Of a stretch of DNA of 64,000 nucleotides, positions 8,628 through 18,072 are shown in pieces (within the stretch, counting starts at the first letter, position 1; every line of letters begins with the position of its first letter). Origin of the DNA: Diplonema japonicum. Its lineage: Eukaryota > Euglenozoa > Diplonemea > Diplonemida > Diplonemidae. The DNA lies in NCBI GenBank assembly GCA_964019335.1, contig OZ025724.1, positions 397,001-461,000 of the forward strand, written 5' to 3'. The position numbers and the translations under genes are program-made. The notes beneath the pieces are model-generated. The model was not told the DNA's origin. It did no database searches and worked only from the letters and a program-made list of their open reading frames with translations.

Positions 8628-10541
8628 TTATTCACCGCACTCAGGGAAAGAAGTGCACCCGGGAACCCATTTAGGCTCAGTCGACTGCACTGCGCCAATG
8701 TCGGGCTTACCCTCAGTGTAAGGAGGGTGAACAGCACCCGACCCACGTAGAGGTGAGGAAGCTGTAGGGGTAAAATCGTAACCAGCAGGGTCAGTCAGAG
8801 CGAAAGTAGCCTCCGGTTCGGTGTAAAGCCCTGCTGTGTAAGCTGCAGACTGGTTAAGGGGCGTGAAGTGCGTGGCGATAACGGTAGCTGCAATATTAAA
8901 AAACTGCGAGTGCTTGTTCATAGGTTTACACTGCGACCCTTTACACGAAGGGGGCGGGGGGCCGGGCGCAGTAAAAACAACAAGGTCTCCCTGTGCAGGG
9001 AGCCCCACGTCTGTGACGTTGAACACAGTGATGTCGTACACCACGTTGTAGTCGCCCTTCATGACAAGGCCTGCTGCGGCAGACCCGCAGGTAGTGTCCC
9101 TCAAAGGGTACCCGCAGTTCCATGCCACGTTGTGGTGCATAGTCATGTTGACGGTGGCATCGTCGCCCCTGATGCACTTCTCTCTGCAGTCGTGCACCCA
9201 GTTGTGGTGGAACTCCTTCGTGCAGTTGCTCAGCGATGTGTTGTACATGCAAGGGGTTGGCTTGTTGTCAGCGTGGATCCCAGCATGGTCGCATCCTATG
9301 AGCCCCCCGCTGTGCACGTGGTTGTAGGACACCTCAATGCTTAGCTGCGAGGTGACGATGCCCGAGTTCCCGAACTGCTTCACCGTGTTCCTCGTGATCA
9401 CGTTGTCTTCGCCCTGCACCTTACCCAGCGCGCCCCCGCAAACGCCGCCTGTGCAGTCTAGCTTCCCGAACCCCACCAAGACAGGGGGGTAGTCCAGCGA
9501 CCCCACCCAGTCCACGTTCATGATCAGCGAATCCTGCAGCGTGTTCCTGCTTCCTATCATTTGGACTCCCGCAACGTTCGTGTTCTTGATACTGACACGC
9601 TGCAGCACGGAGTTGTTCCCCTCCACAAGCGTCACGTTTGGTGTCGGCCCCGCAGGCACCATTCTGTTCCGAAGCTGCCTTGCATACGTCGGGTACGTGA
9701 TGTTGACATCATGCACGTCGGCCCCGTCCACACCGTGCAGTGTGAAGGTGCACGACTTGAAGGCCATGTTGCTGATGGTCATCGGGTGTGCAGGGTCCGC
9801 CTGCATGCCTGTGAGACAAATGTCCTTCGTACGGTAAGACACACGACTCCCGGGAGGTGACGAGTCGGGGGACCACATGTAAAGCTTCTTTGTGCCAGGC
9901 TCAAAATACCACTCCCCTGGGGAGTCCAGCGCATCGAGGATACCGAACAAGTAGTACGGGGAACCCACGTACTTGAAGAGGGGACGGGGCTTCTCACCCG
10001 GAAGGGGGGTGTCGTAGTTGAAGGAAGTGCCTGTGAAGTTGACGACTGTCCGTGTGTAGGAGAGCACACGGTCGTCCGAGTTCAACACTGCGATGGCACC
10101 CGTCCAGTTAATGTTGGTCTGCTGCATTGCAGGGTCGAACACGTACCCATAGGAGGTGGTGTTCTTCGCTGTTGCCCACGTCTTGACGTCGAGCATCTCG
10201 GTGTACTTTGCGTTGGGCCATCTGGCTTCGGGTACGTGCGTGCCTTCGAAGAAGATCTGCTCGATTTGCTCCATCTCTGTCTCCACTGTTGTGACATAGA
10301 TATCCCTCTTCCACACAGACCAGGGCCCCGTGACAGGGAGCGACCCATCAAGCACAGTGCCTTCTTCTCCTTCAAGTCGGATACCTTTCGTCATCATAAC
10401 GTTCTCTCTGTACACCCCCGAAGGTACTTTGCAGGTGTCGTCGTGTCCAGAAGCATCGATGCAGTCTTGTATGCTCCCGTGGCGTTCGACAGTTCGCGTT
10501 ACCGATATTGCTAAATGTATGAAATAGAGGCCCGCAAGCAT
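8628..10541 (-). CDS. Secreted right-handed parallel beta-helix protein
   Basis: 637 residues. It opens with a hydrophobic segment MLAGLYFIHLAISVT consistent with a signal peptide, then an N-cap strand segment (CIDASGHDDTCKVPSGVYREN) typical of pectate-lyase-like beta-helix proteins. The central 250-560 region is a ladder of short Asn/Val-rich turns such as NNSVLQRVSIKNTNVAGVQM, NVITRNTVKQFGNSGIV, SYNHVHSGGLIG and FHHNWVHDCR, the repeated N-x-hydrophobic pattern of beta-helix coils. Many N-glycosylation sites and paired cysteines indicate an extracellular location. Such proteins are usually polysaccharide lyases or hydrolases; I cannot name the substrate or a certain catalytic residue. A tract of about 22 A residues directly precedes the ATG on the coding strand. 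Confidence 0.75.
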   Translation of the reverse strand: MLAGLYFIHLAISVTRTVERHGSIQDCIDASGHDDTCKVPSGVYRENVMMTKGIRLEGEEGTVLDGSLPVTGPWSVWKRDIYVTTVETEMEQIEQIFFEGTHVPEARWPNAKYTEMLDVKTWATAKNTTSYGYVFDPAMQQTNINWTGAIAVLNSDDRVLSYTRTVVNFTGTSFNYDTPLPGEKPRPLFKYVGSPYYLFGILDALDSPGEWYFEPGTKKLYMWSPDSSPPGSRVSYRTKDICLTGMQADPAHPMTISNMAFKSCTFTLHGVDGADVHDVNITYPTYARQLRNRMVPAGPTPNVTLVEGNNSVLQRVSIKNTNVAGVQMIGSRNTLQDSLIMNVDWVGSLDYPPVLVGFGKLDCTGGVCGGALGKVQGEDNVITRNTVKQFGNSGIVTSQLSIEVSYNHVHSGGLIGCDHAGIHADNKPTPCMYNTSLSNCTKEFHHNWVHDCREKCIRGDDATVNMTMHHNVAWNCGYPLRDTTCGSAAAGLVMKGDYNVVYDITVFNVTDVGLPAQGDLVVFTAPGPPPPSCKGSQCKPMNKHSQFFNIAATVIATHFTPLNQSAAYTAGLYTEPEATFALTDPAGYDFTPTASSPLRGSGAVHPPYTEGKPDIGAVQSTEPKWVPGCTSFPECGE

Positions 10542-11311
10542 TTTTTTTTTTTTTTTTTTTTTTTGCTATATTTTATTTCGTGCATTGTACGGAGGACAAC
10601 AGAGGAAAAAAGAGAAAAAAAATGAGTTAGGTTGTATGCTCGAGGTGTTTTAATTTTAGAAAATAAAAAAGCCGACGGTGACCCTTTTTTTTTTTTTTTT
10701 TTTTTTTTTTTGCCTAAAAAACCCCGTCCTTTAATGGTTAAGAGCGTAAGTTATTAAAGAAGAAGGAAAAGAAGAAGAAGAAAGACTAAGACTAGAAAGA
10801 AAAATTAAGAGAAAGAACACAAGGCAATATGAGCTCTCCGTCCGAAAATAGTGCCCACGATTGGCCCTGCCTGCGAAGAAAGACACGAAGAGATGCTGCC
10901 ACCTTCTACTCCCATATTTTCTTTTCCAGCCTTATGCGGGGGATATATTCCGGGGGATTCCCTTTTCTTTTTTTTTTTTTTTGCAGTAAATAAAATATGA
11001 TCGGCAAGTGTTCAGAGGTCCTATCATAGTCTCTTCTTTTAGCGAGATATCTCCCTTCTTACCGTACATCTTTAAGTCCTATGAATTGACAAAGATATTC
11101 ACAATAATACATGAGCCTCGCAGTGTTGATCAGGACTGTCGACAAGGATGTGGTGCACAATGGTGGAGCTGAGCTGGGCTTGACGGGTGAAGGACTCCTT
11201 TTTGTCTGTCTCCTCACTCATCAATGTAACCACCGTCGGCAGCAGTTCTTTTCTTTTCAGGGATCGCAGTGGAACGCAGGAAGGAACACAGGAGGGATGT
11301 TGTGGAATTCC
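10542..11311. other. Intergenic stretch with long T tracts
   Basis: Holds the A leader of the beta-helix gene (10542-10563), a minus-strand pyrimidine tract at about 10600-10621 that could serve as its splice acceptor, a T(28) run near 10683-10711 and otherwise A/G-rich DNA. 11111-11311 is probably the 3' UTR of the mucin-like gene. No gene seen. Confidence 0.4.
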
Positions 11312-11860
11312 TCAGACTACGCAGATATCAACAGGAAGAGCAACCAGCACGGCAGGAGCGACCAACAAAACCAACAGAGTTCCTGGGTCCCCCCTTTTGT
11401 ACCTTTTTACCTTTGCTTTTGCACCGGCGTCGGTCGAAGTGTTGGCTGGGGTGTTGGTGTTCCAGGGTCGAGTGTCGCGGGTGCAGGTGTGTCAGGAGAC
11501 AATGGCTCAGGAGTCGGTCGGAGAGTTGGCTGGGGTGTTGGTGTTGCAGGGTCGGATGACCAAGGGGCAAATGTAAAGGGTGCCCCTGAATCAGATGTAG
11601 GTGTATCAGGCGGAAACGTTTCGGGAGCTTCGGTGCGCACAGTAGGTGTTCTTGGTGCAAATGATTTGCCGGGCGCTTTGTTTTGGCGTGGGCGTGGGCG
11701 GAGTGGGTGTCCAAGGTGCTGATGTCGGGGGTTCCGGTGTTGGGGATGCTGGCGCGTCAGATGTTGTAATCGCAGGTTCGAGTATGTCCGGCTCTGATGT
11801 GTGCATGCCACAAGTGCCCCTCATACAAGCCAGTAACACTAGAACTATACATGCATGCAT
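11312..11860 (-). pseudogene. Frameshifted gene for a Thr/Pro-rich type I membrane protein
   Basis: Starts at 11860 with a signal peptide MHACIVLVLLACMRGTCG. Frame one then runs through a Pro/Thr-rich stem (APASPTPEPPTSAPWTPTP) to a stop near 11606. A second frame continues the stem (VRTEAPETFPPDTPTS, then two copies of TPQPTLRPTP) to about 11407. The first frame then resumes as a hydrophobic helix GTLLVLLVAPAVLVALPV (about 11380-11327), stopping at 11312. Signal peptide and membrane helix thus share a frame, interrupted by two compensating shifts. A pyrimidine tract and CACAG lie upstream (11874-11911), so the unit was built as a gene. It may be a pseudogene, or the shifts may be sequence errors. 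The layout resembles the DOMON protein at 18,073-22,167 (signal, APT-type stem, one helix). Confidence 0.5.
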
Positions 11861-12289
11861 GTGACCCCCCTAACTGTGGTTGCGATAGGAAGAAAACAAA
11901 AAGAGGAAGGTGTAAAGTAGGAATTGTTGCTTACAGAATTCGGGTTAACTCTTTGCAGCACCTACCCAATGCTTTGTTAACTGTGGACTCAGCAGGACTA
12001 CGCGGAACAGCAACCTTGTGGCCGGCCCTTGCTAGGGTGCATTTCTTTGACAGCAAAAGCAAGATGTCCTCTGCGACCCAATGAGTCCAGGGTGTCCTCA
12101 AGTGCCTCCTCTTACTTAGATGGCGCAGGACCGGGAACCTTACCCCGAGCTACGCCGATCACATTTCTCTTATTCTATGACGGCATGTGGTTTCCAAAAA
12201 GGAGAAAAGAAGGGGGGGAGAGAGAACAACAAACAAGGTACAAAGAGAACGAGGAAGAAGAAAAATACAAAAACAAAAAGATCGATATC
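11861..12289. other. Intergenic stretch, no gene seen
   Basis: 11874-11911 is the probable splice acceptor of the mucin-like gene. The rest is unremarkable sequence and is probably 3' UTR of the coiled-coil gene, ending in A/G-rich DNA at 12,190-12,280. Confidence 0.4.
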
Positions 12290-12964
12290 TCACAATATTA
12301 CCCTGTCGCGTGGTGGGGTGCTTTCAATGATAGCACTGAGCCGGTCGATGCACTCATTCTGGTTAAGGATGATCTGCTTGAGGGAGGCGACCTCCTCCGG
12401 TACGCTAGTCTGAGGTGTCAGCGAACGCTCGATAGAAGTGAGGCGTGTGTGGTTGTGCTGAAGAGCTCTGCCGGACGCCTCGAGGTCTGCTTTGATACGT
12501 TCGAATTCTGTTTGGATACGATCGCCTGCTGACGGCGTGGCATATGAACGCGACAGGACAGGAGTCTCAGATGGACACGGTGTTGCAGAAAGCACAGGCG
12601 TAACAGGGGTAAAGACAGATGGTGCCGGCGTCGCTATAGGCATTTCCAACGCAACAACATCAGGAGCTACAGGTACAGGGAGCGGGGACAACACAGGTGG
12701 CTGCACAGCGGCAGGCACCGCAGGCGGCGGCGGGGTTCTCTGCATCGATACCAACGCTTGCTTCCTCTTCGGCGTAAGCAAGCAAGGGCTCTGCTCCCCT
12801 ATCCTCCTCGTCACTCCATACGCTGGCTCCTTCTCTTTCCCCTCTCCTCCTTTCCCCAACCCATTTATCACTTTTCCCACCACACTGAACCCTTCCAACC
12901 GGTGCAGCTCTTTATCTTCCGCCGTCCGCTCGGTCTCTATCTCTTCCACCTCCACGGTGTACAT
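12290..12964 (-). CDS. Hypothetical protein with Pro/Val-rich centre and C-terminal coiled coil
   Basis: 224 residues from an ATG at 12,964 to TGA. The N-terminus is acidic (VEVEEIETERTAEDKEL). The middle 85-150 is a low-complexity Pro/Val/Ala linker (PPPPAVPAAVQPPVLSPLPV). Residues about 155-215 show heptad spacing (IQTEFERIKADLEASGRAL ... LKQIILNQNECIDRLSAII), so a coiled coil and oligomerisation are likely. No family recognised. Its upstream region (12,982-13,007) has a clean pyrimidine tract TTTTTTCCCCCACTTC ending in AAG. The minus-strand setting between intact genes supports expression. Confidence 0.62.
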   Translation of the reverse strand: MYTVEVEEIETERTAEDKELHRLEGFSVVGKVINGLGKGGEGKEKEPAYGVTRRIGEQSPCLLTPKRKQALVSMQRTPPPPAVPAAVQPPVLSPLPVPVAPDVVALEMPIATPAPSVFTPVTPVLSATPCPSETPVLSRSYATPSAGDRIQTEFERIKADLEASGRALQHNHTRLTSIERSLTPQTSVPEEVASLKQIILNQNECIDRLSAIIESTPPRDRVIL

Positions 12965-12981
12965 CGTGGGGCCTGATTGTG

Positions 12982-13007
12982 CTTAGGGGATGAAGTGGGG
13001 GAAAAAA
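12982..13007 (-). promoter_or_regulatory. Probable trans-splice acceptor of the coiled-coil gene
   Basis: The minus strand reads a C/T-rich tract ending CATCCCCTAAG, with the AG at 12,983-12,982, only 18 nt before the ATG. Confidence 0.5.
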
Positions 13008-13515
13008 GTGTTCAATATATATCGGAAGGCAGGGGTTCGAAATAAAGAAGAAAAAAAGGAGAAGAGGACACGGTCATTTCTTCCGCAACTTTCTTCCACC
13101 TGTCACATCCTTTGTGCAGATTATAACTTCGGTGGAGAACAAACGAAAAAAAGAATACTGCAAGTTAGGTTTGAGCGGCGACAAGCTAACAGCTCGACGA
13201 TACGCCCTGGGGCTGTGAACTTGTGTCAGTACAGAAGGGGACAACTGCCCATCAGCTGCTCAGCGCCTCATGTGAAACGGGTGCATAAGTTGCTTAGACC
13301 GCCTCGAGGCACTGCGCAGCGTCACACAGGCACCCCTTAGTGCCCTGCACAAGCCCAGCCAGGGACCACCGGCTCCTACTCTAAAGATAGAAAAGTAAAG
13401 AGGGTCATGTGACTGTGCTGCACAGCGTCCCTCGGGAAACAAAAATTAACTAAGTATCCAGCAAAGAAAAAAGGGGAAAGGAAGAAAACCCATTAAACTG
13501 CAGCAGAGGTCAGGA
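13008..13515 (-). other. 3' UTR of the selenoprotein gene and upstream tract of the next gene
   Basis: Contains no gene. If the selenoprotein call is right, a SECIS hairpin should lie here. ATGA occurs on the minus strand at about 13,407 and 13,271, and a GTCACA/TGTGAC pair could close a stem around 13,321-13,412, but the expected GA on the 3' side and a clear AA loop are not obvious. Confidence 0.35.
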
Positions 13516-14163
13516 CTACTGCTCATCATCACTATCATCCAACTTTGAGTCCCCGCAGGTGCAGCAGCAGCAGAACAAGCTAAGGTATCCCAGTGTTCTG
13601 GGCTTCACAACACCCCTTGAGCCATTCGCTAACGGCGTTCCCTCACTCCCCTTCGCTTTGATTTGGTTCCAAATGTCAATGATGTCGGGCCTCCCTGCAG
13701 CACCTCCCATAGTGCTGGCTGAAGGGACAACCTTCCAGCTGTACAGGACTGCCATCGACTTCAGGTCCATGAAGAACATAGCTGGCTGGACGCAGCCGTG
13801 AGGGTAGTACTTCTTGGAACCAATCTTCGGGTGCCACGGCTGGTCCTTGTGCGTCAGCACGGGAACCCCTTCAATGTACTTCTTCGCCATCACCTGATTC
13901 ACGATTATGTTCTCTGGGTCACCTAAGAGCTCCACCTCCACACCCCAGTCTTTCATTGTTTTCGTGCATGTCTCCTGCGGTTCGCTGCACACTCCGTACA
14001 CCTTCATCTTCCTCTTCGCCATAGACGCCTTCAAGCTTTGCAGCTTTTGGAAGAACGTCTTGCAGGCAGGTCACCAACCTCCCCTGTAGAACACCACGCC
14101 CACCATCGCACGCTCTTCCGTCAGCGTGATTTGTTGCTCCAACCAATCCTCCTTGTAACTCAT
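13516..14163 (-). CDS. Peroxiredoxin-like (AhpC/TSA, thioredoxin-fold) selenoprotein with a UxxC centre
   Basis: Read from the ATG at 14,163 the frame gives 215 residues with one in-frame TGA at 14,073-14,071. Around it the translation is VVFYRGGW-TGA-PACKTF. In the peroxiredoxin-like 2 / AhpC-TSA family this position is the Cys of FYRGxWCPxC, so TGA replaces exactly the peroxidatic or redox Cys and would give Sec31-Pro-Ala-Cys34. The homologous frame continues on both sides (upstream MSYKEDWLEQQ, downstream LQSLKASMAKRKMKVYGVCSE with the thioredoxin-fold pattern and a cis-Pro-like GVPVLTH). TGA is used as a stop elsewhere in this window, so it is not simply reassigned. The C-terminus has CCCCTC, a possible lipidation or metal site. 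The A tract directly before the ATG resembles two neighbours. I could not identify a convincing SECIS in the 3' UTR (13,515-13,150). Confidence 0.78.
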
Positions 14164-14837
14164 TTTTTTTTTTTTTTCCCTGTTGTGGTTTCAGTGTGGT
14201 GATGAACGAAGCGGGAGGGGGAGAGGAATGCCAAGAAAAAAAAAAGAAGGGAAACAAACAGAAATGAGACGCGTGAAGAAATGAGACGCGGAAGTGAGAG
14301 GATAAAAGAAACTATTTCATTGTCGTGATGTCCCCACTCAAAGAAATGGGGGGGGGGGGGGGGGGGGGGTAGGCAGGCTTCCCCCCTTTGTTTTTCGTTG
14401 TGCCTGTTTAAAAAAAACCTTTTTACCAACTAACATAGCTTCCGCGATTTAGTTCCATAAATTTTGACAAATATGTAATGTGTCATAACTAGTCCCGATC
14501 CCATCATTGCCGACTGCATAACACTGGGCAAGAAAAGAGAAACACCATACCATGCCCCATGTATCGAGATTTATTTGGCATTTATCAAAACAAATTCTTG
14601 ACTTCGAAGTACCGTGGCAACCACGCGACCTCATTAGTTCCAAAGAAGTGTTTCCTACCTCTTGTTTCCTACCTCTTGTTAACACTTCTTTGCCCCTTTG
14701 GACTCGAAATAAATCGCGGAAACTACTGCGGTAAAAAGATGATTTGTAACGCTGCCAAACATTTTTGTCATAGTTACAACAACAAGTGTTTCTATTCACA
14801 TATAGCAAGAGGAAAAAAAAGGAAAAAGAAATTGGAA
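14164..14837. other. Intergenic stretch with a G tract
   Basis: 14,164-14,178 is the A leader of the selenoprotein gene on the minus strand. A minus-strand pyrimidine tract (about 14,205-14,260) precedes it. A G(22) run lies at about 14,348-14,369. The rest is unremarkable, with no gene seen. Confidence 0.4.
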
Positions 14838-15209
14838 CGTTATTTGCCAACCACGATGAACGATGGACACAATGCACAGAGAAGCCCCCAAGAGACCCAA
14901 GGGTTTGGGACGTAAGGGTTGGGGGAGGGGAGGGTGGTGACCCAGCAAGCCTTGTGTGTGGGAAGAACACACAGGAAGTAGGGACACCACAAGATATTAA
15001 GAGAGAGCCAGTGCAGGGGAGAAAAAGGAGAGAGAAACTCATCACCTTTGCTGATGCATGCAGCACGTGTGACTCAATCACATCACATTCTGGTGTGTTT
15101 TTTTTTTTTTTTTTTTCTTTTTGTTAAATATCAGAGCATGTTCATCTCACTTTCCTTTCCTTATCTTTTCTTTCTTGTTTTGCTTTCTCTTTTTTTTTTT
15201 TTTTTTTTT

Positions 15210-15376
15210 TGTTACAAATATTTATCTTTCAAAAAATGATTTTATAACTATATGCAACTTGTGCCGAGCAAAAAACTTTCGCAGCTTTTTAAAAATCTTT
15301 TTTGCTCGTGCGAACAACAAAAAAGTAAAATGCCGCCGAAGACTGCCAAAGCGGGTGGAGAGAGGGTTGGATCACC
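15210..15376 (+). mobile_element. Fragment of the 5' end of the YR retroelement
   Basis: Matches 43,517-43,684, the 5' end and first codons of the gag-like ORF (MPPKTAKAGGERVGSP versus MLPKTAKAGGERVGSP). It ends abruptly after that. A second copy is at about 28,618-28,790 inside the duplicated block, so the insertion predates the duplication. Confidence 0.75.
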
Positions 15377-15412
15377 CGCGAACAACAAAGACATATAGTC
15401 ATAAAGAATTAT

Positions 15413-15455
<43 letters not shown>

Positions 15456-15461
<6 letters not shown>

Positions 15462-17192
15462 CTCAACACCTGCGATGCCTGCTGCCTTGTCCCTTGCGAT
15501 CTGGGCAACCTTCTTCACAGCGGCCTTGAAGGCTGGACCCCTCTCTGTGTAGTAGGCTTCGAGGGCGGCCTCCATGTCGAAGGGAGGCAGGTCGCTCTTG
15601 GAGACGATGGGGAGGCTGAGGTAGGAGGACTTGATGTGCACCGTGTTCTGGGCCAACAGCTGCTTCCCCTCGAAGTCTTCCGTGAGGGGGAGCCCGTTGT
15701 TCGGGTTGGGCTGGAAGCGTGGGGCGTTCGACGATGACACTGAGAGGCGCACCCTGTGGCCCTTCGGGATGATGTACGAGGTGTTCCACATGCTGATCTC
15801 CACACCGTACACGGTCCCAGGAACCATCGGCTTCGGCGCCACCCCTCCTGTCGTCCCGTCCCTCCACCTCATCCGTGCGATCCCGTCGTTGATGAGCAGA
15901 GCCCGCCCGTCTGGGTACAGGTGCGTCAGCTTCGCCGTGAAGTCCGTGTCTGTCGCGTTGCTCTCCACCTCCAGCCAGGCCCGCAGGGGCCCCGTCATCA
16001 CCAGGTCCTCCCCCAGAGGGCTCGACGCGAACACCAGAACATCCGTCCGGTTCTGCTCCACCACCCGCTGGTCCATCGCCCCACACTTGATCATCAGGTT
16101 GTTGCCCCCTCGTGTCTCCACAGGCCTCGACGGGTCGTACACATAGGAAAGTGGCGCCTCCTCTGTAGCCTGCTGCTCCGACAGCACCCCTCCACTCCTC
16201 AAATAGTACTTCCTCTCCGTGAAGGACGGGAACCTCTCCACAGTGCTCCAGTAGTTCCCAGGCCCGCTCTTGTCCATGCCCCCAGATGAGTCCGCCGACC
16301 CCAGCACGAACAGCGTGATGCCCTTGATGCCTTCAGGGAGCGGCTTCCCCCCGAAGAGGTCGAGTGCCATTGAAATCCCCAACTCTGACTTCGGGCTTTC
16401 TGCCTCGTACACAGGGCAGCTCCACACGTCGCAGTGCCCACAAGGACCTACCACCATGTAAGTCTTGCTGGGCCCTTCATTGTAACAATCGTAGGCTGCC
16501 AGGTTGCCTTGCAAAAAGATGTCGTACCACCCGGCGAGCAGCACGGCAGGGAAGTCAACCAGATCAGCACACTTCCCTGTCATGTTCACGGGGTTCCACC
16601 ACTCTCCCGGGAATTCATTTGCACGTGCTTCATGTCTCAAAGCTGGGAACTGCCTGGGGAAGATCGCAGCAAGCCAGCCATTCGTGAGGGAGTCTCTGAA
16701 GGCCCCACCGGGGAACACAACGTTATGTGCAAGCATCGAAGCGAGCATCACGAACTGCTTCTTCAGCCACTGTGGCTTGTCCATCACAGAAAAGATGGAA
16801 CCCAGTCCGTCCGAGGAGACACCTGTTTGGTAGACGTCGCCGTTGGCCCAAGGCTGGCCTGCCAACCACCTGAAAGAGTCGTAGCTGTCATTACCTGAGG
16901 TCCTCCACAAGGAGAAGTCCTGACCTTTCGAGTCGCCACTCCCACGCATGTCTTGCCTCACTGCACAGTAGTCGGGGCCCAGTGCCTCCTTCATCGCCAC
17001 TACGATCTCCTCTGTCCCATGGTGCGTGTAGGTGCTCGTCTCGAAAAGGATTGTCTTCTTCGTGCTCCCCTTGTCCAGGTCGCAGTTGATCCACGTCGAC
17101 AGGTTGAACCCATCACGCATCGTGATCATCACCTTCTGCTCCTCGCATAATGCTGTGCACAGCAGCGCAGCCACAGCGGTCGCTCGCAACAT
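15456..17192 (-). CDS. Secreted CocE/NonD-type alpha/beta hydrolase (S15 family fold), copy 1
   Basis: 578 residues. A signal peptide (MLRATAVAALLCTALC) is followed at once by the strand VMITMRDGFNLSTWI, the standard opening of X-Pro dipeptidyl-peptidase/CocE proteins. The oxyanion region reads RQDMRGSGDSKGQ. The nucleophile elbow is GVSSDG (Ser126). The acid is in LLAGWYDIF (Asp224) and the His in VGPCGHC (His253), all in family order and spacing. The C-terminal third (about 380-560) is the jelly-roll of this family (DLVMTGPLRAWLEV). Several N-glycosylation sites occur. Relatives cleave X-Pro peptides, cocaine-like esters or acylated beta-lactams; the substrate is not predictable. The stop TGA is followed directly by TTTAAAA and an A tract of over 30 nt. 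The AG acceptor at 17,206-17,205 is preceded by CTTCTTACCTCTTTC. Confidence 0.88.
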
Positions 17193-17204
17193 TCTTGTGT
17201 TCTA

Positions 17205-17236
17205 CTGTGAGGCGCGTTGAAAGAGGTAAGAAGATC
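17205..17236 (-). promoter_or_regulatory. Probable trans-splice acceptor of hydrolase copy 1
   Basis: Minus strand TCTTCTTACCTCTTTC then ACGCGCCTCACAG, with the AG about 13 nt before the ATG. Hydrolase copy 2 has different DNA here. Confidence 0.45.
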
Positions 17237-18072
17237 CATTAGAAAATCACAAAGGGCTATCATGGGGGAAACCGTAGGGGTAAAACAGTTCAGGTGTTCA
17301 AGTTGCTATAAAACTATTTATAAAGTAGCAAAAAAAAAAAAAAGAAAAAAAAAAAAAAAAAAAAAACTCAATCACATAAAAATAAGCAGGGGTGAGACGA
17401 AAAAAATATAAAGAAAAAAAGAGAGAAAAAAAAAAAGCAAGGGGGCAGGGACAGGGGACTTTTTTTACGTGTGGAAAAGAAGAAAAAAAGGGGGAAACTA
17501 AAGTTTTGTCCTGAAAGGGAAGTTTTTTTTAAGTTCCTTTTTCCAACCCCTCTTCCCTAGGAAAAACAAATCACAAAGAACGAAGGGGAGGGGGACAGTA
17601 CGGTACGGAAAAGACGCATTAACTTCTTCTTCTTTTTTTTTTCCCCCTTCTTCTTATCTTCTTCATCCCCTTTAGTACTATCTTTCATCACGCGCGAAAT
17701 GTTCCTCTTTTTTATTTGTTCTTGTTTCAGGCACAGCTAACACAATATGAGTGCGAGTGCCGCTACTGTAGATACTAGCAAAAGTCAGAGACTAGCGTCA
17801 CCCGTGCCAGGTTATCCAGCGGCCGAAGGGCGGGGGCATGATGAAAAACCAGGAGGGGGGCACAACATACTTTGTGTGTGATATCACCCAGTAAAAGGGA
17901 AACACACAAAGGGGGGAAACTAATAAAGAACACAAAAAAAGGGGGGGGAGAAGAGGAGGGAAAGAAATACACAATCAGAAGAAGAAAGAACTCGTGTTTT
18001 AATAAAATTGCAACAGGGCTGCCGAGGTCGAGAAGCGCAAGTGTGTCTGCCTACTCAGCAATCACATCATCG
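17237..18072. other. Intergenic stretch, no gene seen
   Basis: A/G-rich simple sequence. Runs of A near 17,331-17,366 are long pyrimidine tracts on the minus strand upstream of hydrolase copy 1. T/C tract near 17,620-17,650. Nothing coding is recognisable. Confidence 0.45.

Larger units (their letters stand above)
14838..17192 (-). repeat. Segmental duplication, copy 1 (hydrolase gene plus about 600 bp of 3' flank)
   Basis: Nearly identical to 28,233-30,605 in the same orientation. Homology starts exactly at the start codon of the hydrolase and runs through its stop, the A tract after the stop, and the fragment of retroelement 5' end (15,210-15,376) to about 14,838. Differences are concentrated in two patches inside the CDS. 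Confidence 0.9.

Noticed and set aside
13321-13412. SECIS element in the selenoprotein 3' UTR
   Set aside because: ATGA and a short closing stem are present, but no matching GA and AA loop could be fitted, so it is not listed as a feature of its own.
14071-14073. TGA read as Trp (altered genetic code)
   Set aside because: Several intact genes here end with TGA, and the position is a conserved Cys in the family, which favours Sec.
15416-15452. Hydrolase copies as retroposed cDNA because of the A tract after the stop
   Set aside because: The duplication continues 600 bp past the A tract into unrelated flank, so it is a DNA-level copy.
16199-17220. Plus-strand ORFs opposite the hydrolases, the DOMON gene and the RNase III gene (up to about 260 codons)
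   Set aside because: Shadow frames of GC-rich coding sequence, repeated identically in both hydrolase copies, with no family resemblance.
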